Assembly (NCBI GenBank): GCA_016707585.1
Contig: JADJHL010000011.1
Location: 248,001-312,000, forward strand
Reading direction: 5' to 3'
From: Ignavibacteriales bacterium
GTDB lineage: Bacteria; Bacteroidota; Ignavibacteria; Ignavibacteriales; Ignavibacteriaceae
DNA: 64,000 nucleotides
Part shown: positions 62,360-64,000 of the stretch, piece after piece
Layout: every line of letters begins with the position of its first letter
Position numbering within the stretch: the stretch's first letter is position 1
Made by a program: the position numbers and the translations under genes
The notes under the pieces: generated by a model
What the model saw: the letters and a program-made list of their open reading frames with translations, nothing else
What the model was told of the DNA's origin: nothing
Database searches by the model: none

Positions 62360-62794
62360 ATGAGTTGGATAAGAATTTGGGTTCATCTTGTTTTCTCAAC
62401 AAAAAATAGAGAGCCATATTTATCAGATTCAGATCTACGAAAGAAAGTTTTTCAGCACATCAAACAAAATGCAGAATTAAAAGATATTTGGATTGATCAA
62501 ATTTGTGGGTATACAGAGCATGCACATTGTTTAGTATCTTTAGGAAGGGAACAAAGTATTAGCAAAGTTGCTCAACTAATTAAGGGCGAATCTTCTCATT
62601 GGATAAATGAAAATAATCTAACAAAAAGCAAATTTATTTGGCAAGATGATTATTGGGCTGTTGGAGTAAGTGAAAGTCACTTGGATTCAATAAGACAATA
62701 CATACTAGATCAGGAAAATCATCACAAGAAAAAATCCTTTAATGATGAGATTGAATTGTTAATGAAAAAGTATGGATGGAAGTATTTAAAGTAA
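62360..62794 (+). CDS. REP-associated tyrosine transposase (IS200/IS605-like, Y1 HUH)
   Basis: A 144-aa single-strand DNA transposase. The HUH motif is H54-A-H56 (YTEHAHCLVSLG), the catalytic Tyr is Y114 (IRQYILDQENHHKK), and the family markers QLIKGESSHWIN, FIWQDDYWAVGVSES and HHKKKSFNDEIELLMKKYG are all present. Enzymes of this family nick hairpin-marked strands and join ends. The gene has no TnpB partner and starts right after a CTTTAG hairpin, with GGAGGA 6 bp before the ATG. The reading frame is intact, so the protein is probably functional. Confidence 0.9.
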   Translation: MSWIRIWVHLVFSTKNREPYLSDSDLRKKVFQHIKQNAELKDIWIDQICGYTEHAHCLVSLGREQSISKVAQLIKGESSHWINENNLTKSKFIWQDDYWAVGVSESHLDSIRQYILDQENHHKKKSFNDEIELLMKKYGWKYLK

Positions 62795-62798
62795 AAAT

Positions 62799-62936
62799 GT
62801 GGCTAAAGCCAAAAATAGTTTTATTATTCTTTTCTCAGTCAGCTAAAGCTGACTGCAATAAATATTTAAGACTTTATCTATTGCAGTTGACTTTAATCAA
62901 CTGACTTAAAGAAACAAATGTGTTATTGGCTTTAGC
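62799..62936. repeat. Right end of RAYT element: four CTTTAG-core hairpins
   Basis: In order: GTGGCTAAAGCC (62799-62810), CAGTCAGCTAAAGCTGACTG (62836-62855), CAGTTGACTTTAATCAACTG (62884-62903, one mismatch) and TTGGCTTTAGC (62926-62936). The order and sequences mirror the left end. Confidence 0.88.
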
Positions 62937-62991
62937 ATCATTTAATCTTTTATTAAACTTGCAGTGTTAATTTTTATAGTTAGGGGTTTTT

Positions 62992-63819
62992 ATGAAATCA
63001 ATTTTTGTTTTGGTTCTGGTATTAGTTGTTTTATTTCTTTCGTTATCCTGTAGTGAAAGCTATGATTATTCACAGGCATCACTGGGTTTAGGGTTAAGGG
63101 ATTACTCCTGCACTGAAGCTTGGATAGAAGTGCAGATTGGCAGTAATGATAAAACTGCAAACATCTATATTAAAAAAAATGATGAGATTATACAGACTGT
63201 AAAAGTTGGGGAATCTGAAACACTATTTTATTTTGATGATCTCTTACCAAACACAGCTTATAAATTTGATGCTGTTACTTACGAAGATGGCAAAGAAGTA
63301 AAAAGCAATCCCGTTACATTTACAACCTTAGACACCACCAGCCACAACTTTTCCTGGCAAACTTTTACTTTTGGTGGAAGTGATGCTAGCTTGATATATG
63401 ATGTTGCTATTATTGATGAAAACAACATTTGGGCAGTTGGCGAAATTTATATGAATGATTCACTTGGTAACCCAGATTCAAAGCGATATAATGCTGTTAA
63501 ATGGAATGGCTTTGATTGGACTGTAATAAGAATCCCGTACAACTATCAGGGAACAGATTTTTATAATCCAATTCAGTCTGTTTTTGCTTTTAACGAAAAT
63601 GATATATGGTTTTGTGGTAATGGAGTAATTCATTTTGATGGGATAAATTTTATTCCGGTACCTATACCAACCAATGTTTGGGGACCGAATCAAATGAACA
63701 AACTCTGGGGCAGCAGCAGTAATGATTTATACGTAGTAGGAGCCAATGGCAGCATAGCCCATTACCAAAACGGTAGTTGGGCAAAGATTGAAAGTGGAAC
63801 AACATCAATTATCGAGTGA
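62992..63819 (+). CDS. Lipoprotein with fibronectin-III-like and beta-propeller regions (frameshifted)
   Basis: A signal (KSIFVLVLVLVVLFLSLSC) with a lipobox Cys, then a Fn3-like domain (about 40-105: AWIEVQIGSNDKTANIYIKK ... SETLFYFDDLLPNTAYKFDA). Propeller-like blades follow, with repeated NNIWAVGEI, NDIWFCGNG and NDLYVVGAN motifs. The frame ends at 63819. A one-base change at about 63814 restores a frame that continues to the window edge, so the real gene is longer. The function is not known; such lipoproteins are common in Ignavibacteria. Confidence 0.72.
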   Translation: MKSIFVLVLVLVVLFLSLSCSESYDYSQASLGLGLRDYSCTEAWIEVQIGSNDKTANIYIKKNDEIIQTVKVGESETLFYFDDLLPNTAYKFDAVTYEDGKEVKSNPVTFTTLDTTSHNFSWQTFTFGGSDASLIYDVAIIDENNIWAVGEIYMNDSLGNPDSKRYNAVKWNGFDWTVIRIPYNYQGTDFYNPIQSVFAFNENDIWFCGNGVIHFDGINFIPVPIPTNVWGPNQMNKLWGSSSNDLYVVGANGSIAHYQNGSWAKIESGTTSIIE

Positions 63820-64000
63820 CGCTTGGGGTGTAAGTAACAATGGAATATCTACTGTTTACTGTGCAGTTTCTTCATTTTGGGAACCATTACAGGATAGAAA
63901 AATATTGAAAATAGAAAATGGAAAAGTCGATTCTGTCTCCTGGTATAAAGATAGGCTTATAAGTAGCTGTTGGACAAATAGCAATAATTATTTGTATGTA
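63815..64000 (+). pseudogene. Continuation of the lipoprotein in another frame (cut by window edge)
   Basis: After the apparent extra base near 63814 the frame reads SDAWGVSNNGISTVYCAVSS, followed by a Trp/Tyr-rich segment resembling further propeller blades (LISSCWTNSNNYLYV). It stays open to base 64000. It is either a genuine decay mutation or an assembly error. Confidence 0.65.

Larger units (their letters stand above)
62205..62936 (+). mobile_element. RAYT element with mirror-image REP ends
   Basis: A 732-bp unit. A tyrosine transposase gene is framed by about 140-bp ends, each made of four short hairpins in mirrored order (W-X-Y-Z, gene, Z'-Y'-X'-W'). No TnpB or cargo is present. The sequence is best read as a repetitive-extragenic-palindrome (REP) system with its transposase, related to IS200/IS605. 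See the findings for details. Confidence 0.75.

Noticed and set aside
62205..62936. Element as a standard IS200/IS605 transposon
   Set aside because: There is no TnpB, the ends are multiple REP hairpins rather than one subterminal hairpin each, and the protein has the RAYT form (family markers such as FIWQDDYWAVGVS).

Overview
The window is a stretch of an AT-rich bacterial chromosome. It most likely comes from the Ignavibacteria/Chlorobi side of the Bacteroidota supergroup. Three things seen in the sequence support this. Two secreted proteins end in type IX secretion (T9SS) sorting domains with the YPNPFNPST motif. Promoter-like sites follow the Bacteroidota pattern TTTG, 19-21 bp, TAnnTTTG. 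Intergenic gaps are littered with short palindromic dispersed repeats of the kind common in these genomes. The taxonomic call is an inference; no 16S gene is present. Most of the window is housekeeping DNA, with no prophage, CRISPR array, tRNA or rRNA that I can see.

Layout. 0.1-4.3 kb: an RND efflux pair (adaptor plus HAE1-type permease). 4.3-7.05 kb: an accessory pocket with a small HEAT-like protein, an unrecognised 437-aa protein with a C-terminal HEPN-like R-x4-H motif, and about 800 bp of non-coding DNA holding a degenerate 21-bp tandem repeat. 7.05-15.0 kb: one tight co-directional run (GlmU-like, RsmB, RodZ-like, LigA, glycosyltransferase-9-like, STAS, sodium:solute symporter). 15.0-21.8 kb: a TPR protein, the remnants of a second sodium:solute symporter, a HAD phosphatase, a PgpH-type HD phosphodiesterase, a XerC/D recombinase, a lipoprotein and a small beta-barrel. 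22-28.8 kb: a second GlmU-like enzyme, rpsT, queE-queD-truA, uvrB with a CcmE-like membrane protein, and a DUF423 protein.

28.8-32 kb holds a methyltransferase, a secreted protein, a HAD phosphatase and a T9SS cargo protein. 32.5-38.5 kb encodes a complete pyruvate dehydrogenase complex (aceE, E2 with two lipoyl domains, lpdA). Every gap around these three genes carries a different dispersed repeat. 38.6-47 kb: an unusual ECF sigma factor fused through a membrane helix to a FecR-like domain, a YyaL/DUF255 protein, a SIMPL protein, cytochrome c, an orphan histidine kinase, class I fructose-bisphosphate aldolase and an RlpA-like protein. 47-55 kb: a very large alpha-2-macroglobulin broken by a frameshift near its C-terminus, convergent with a T9SS-exported M14 carboxypeptidase. 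55-62 kb: ArsC/Spx-like, PPK2, TPR, Yip1, a lipoprotein, Trm112, an isoprenylcysteine methyltransferase-like protein and an AmiC-type amidase.

62.2-62.9 kb is the most striking non-housekeeping item. A REP-associated tyrosine transposase (RAYT) sits inside a 732-bp element whose ends are mirror-image sets of four small hairpins, all with a CTTTAG/CTAAAG core. Hairpins with the same core occur as a solo cluster inside the pyruvate dehydrogenase locus. The window ends inside a lipoprotein with a beta-propeller-like region, which carries a second apparent single-base frameshift.
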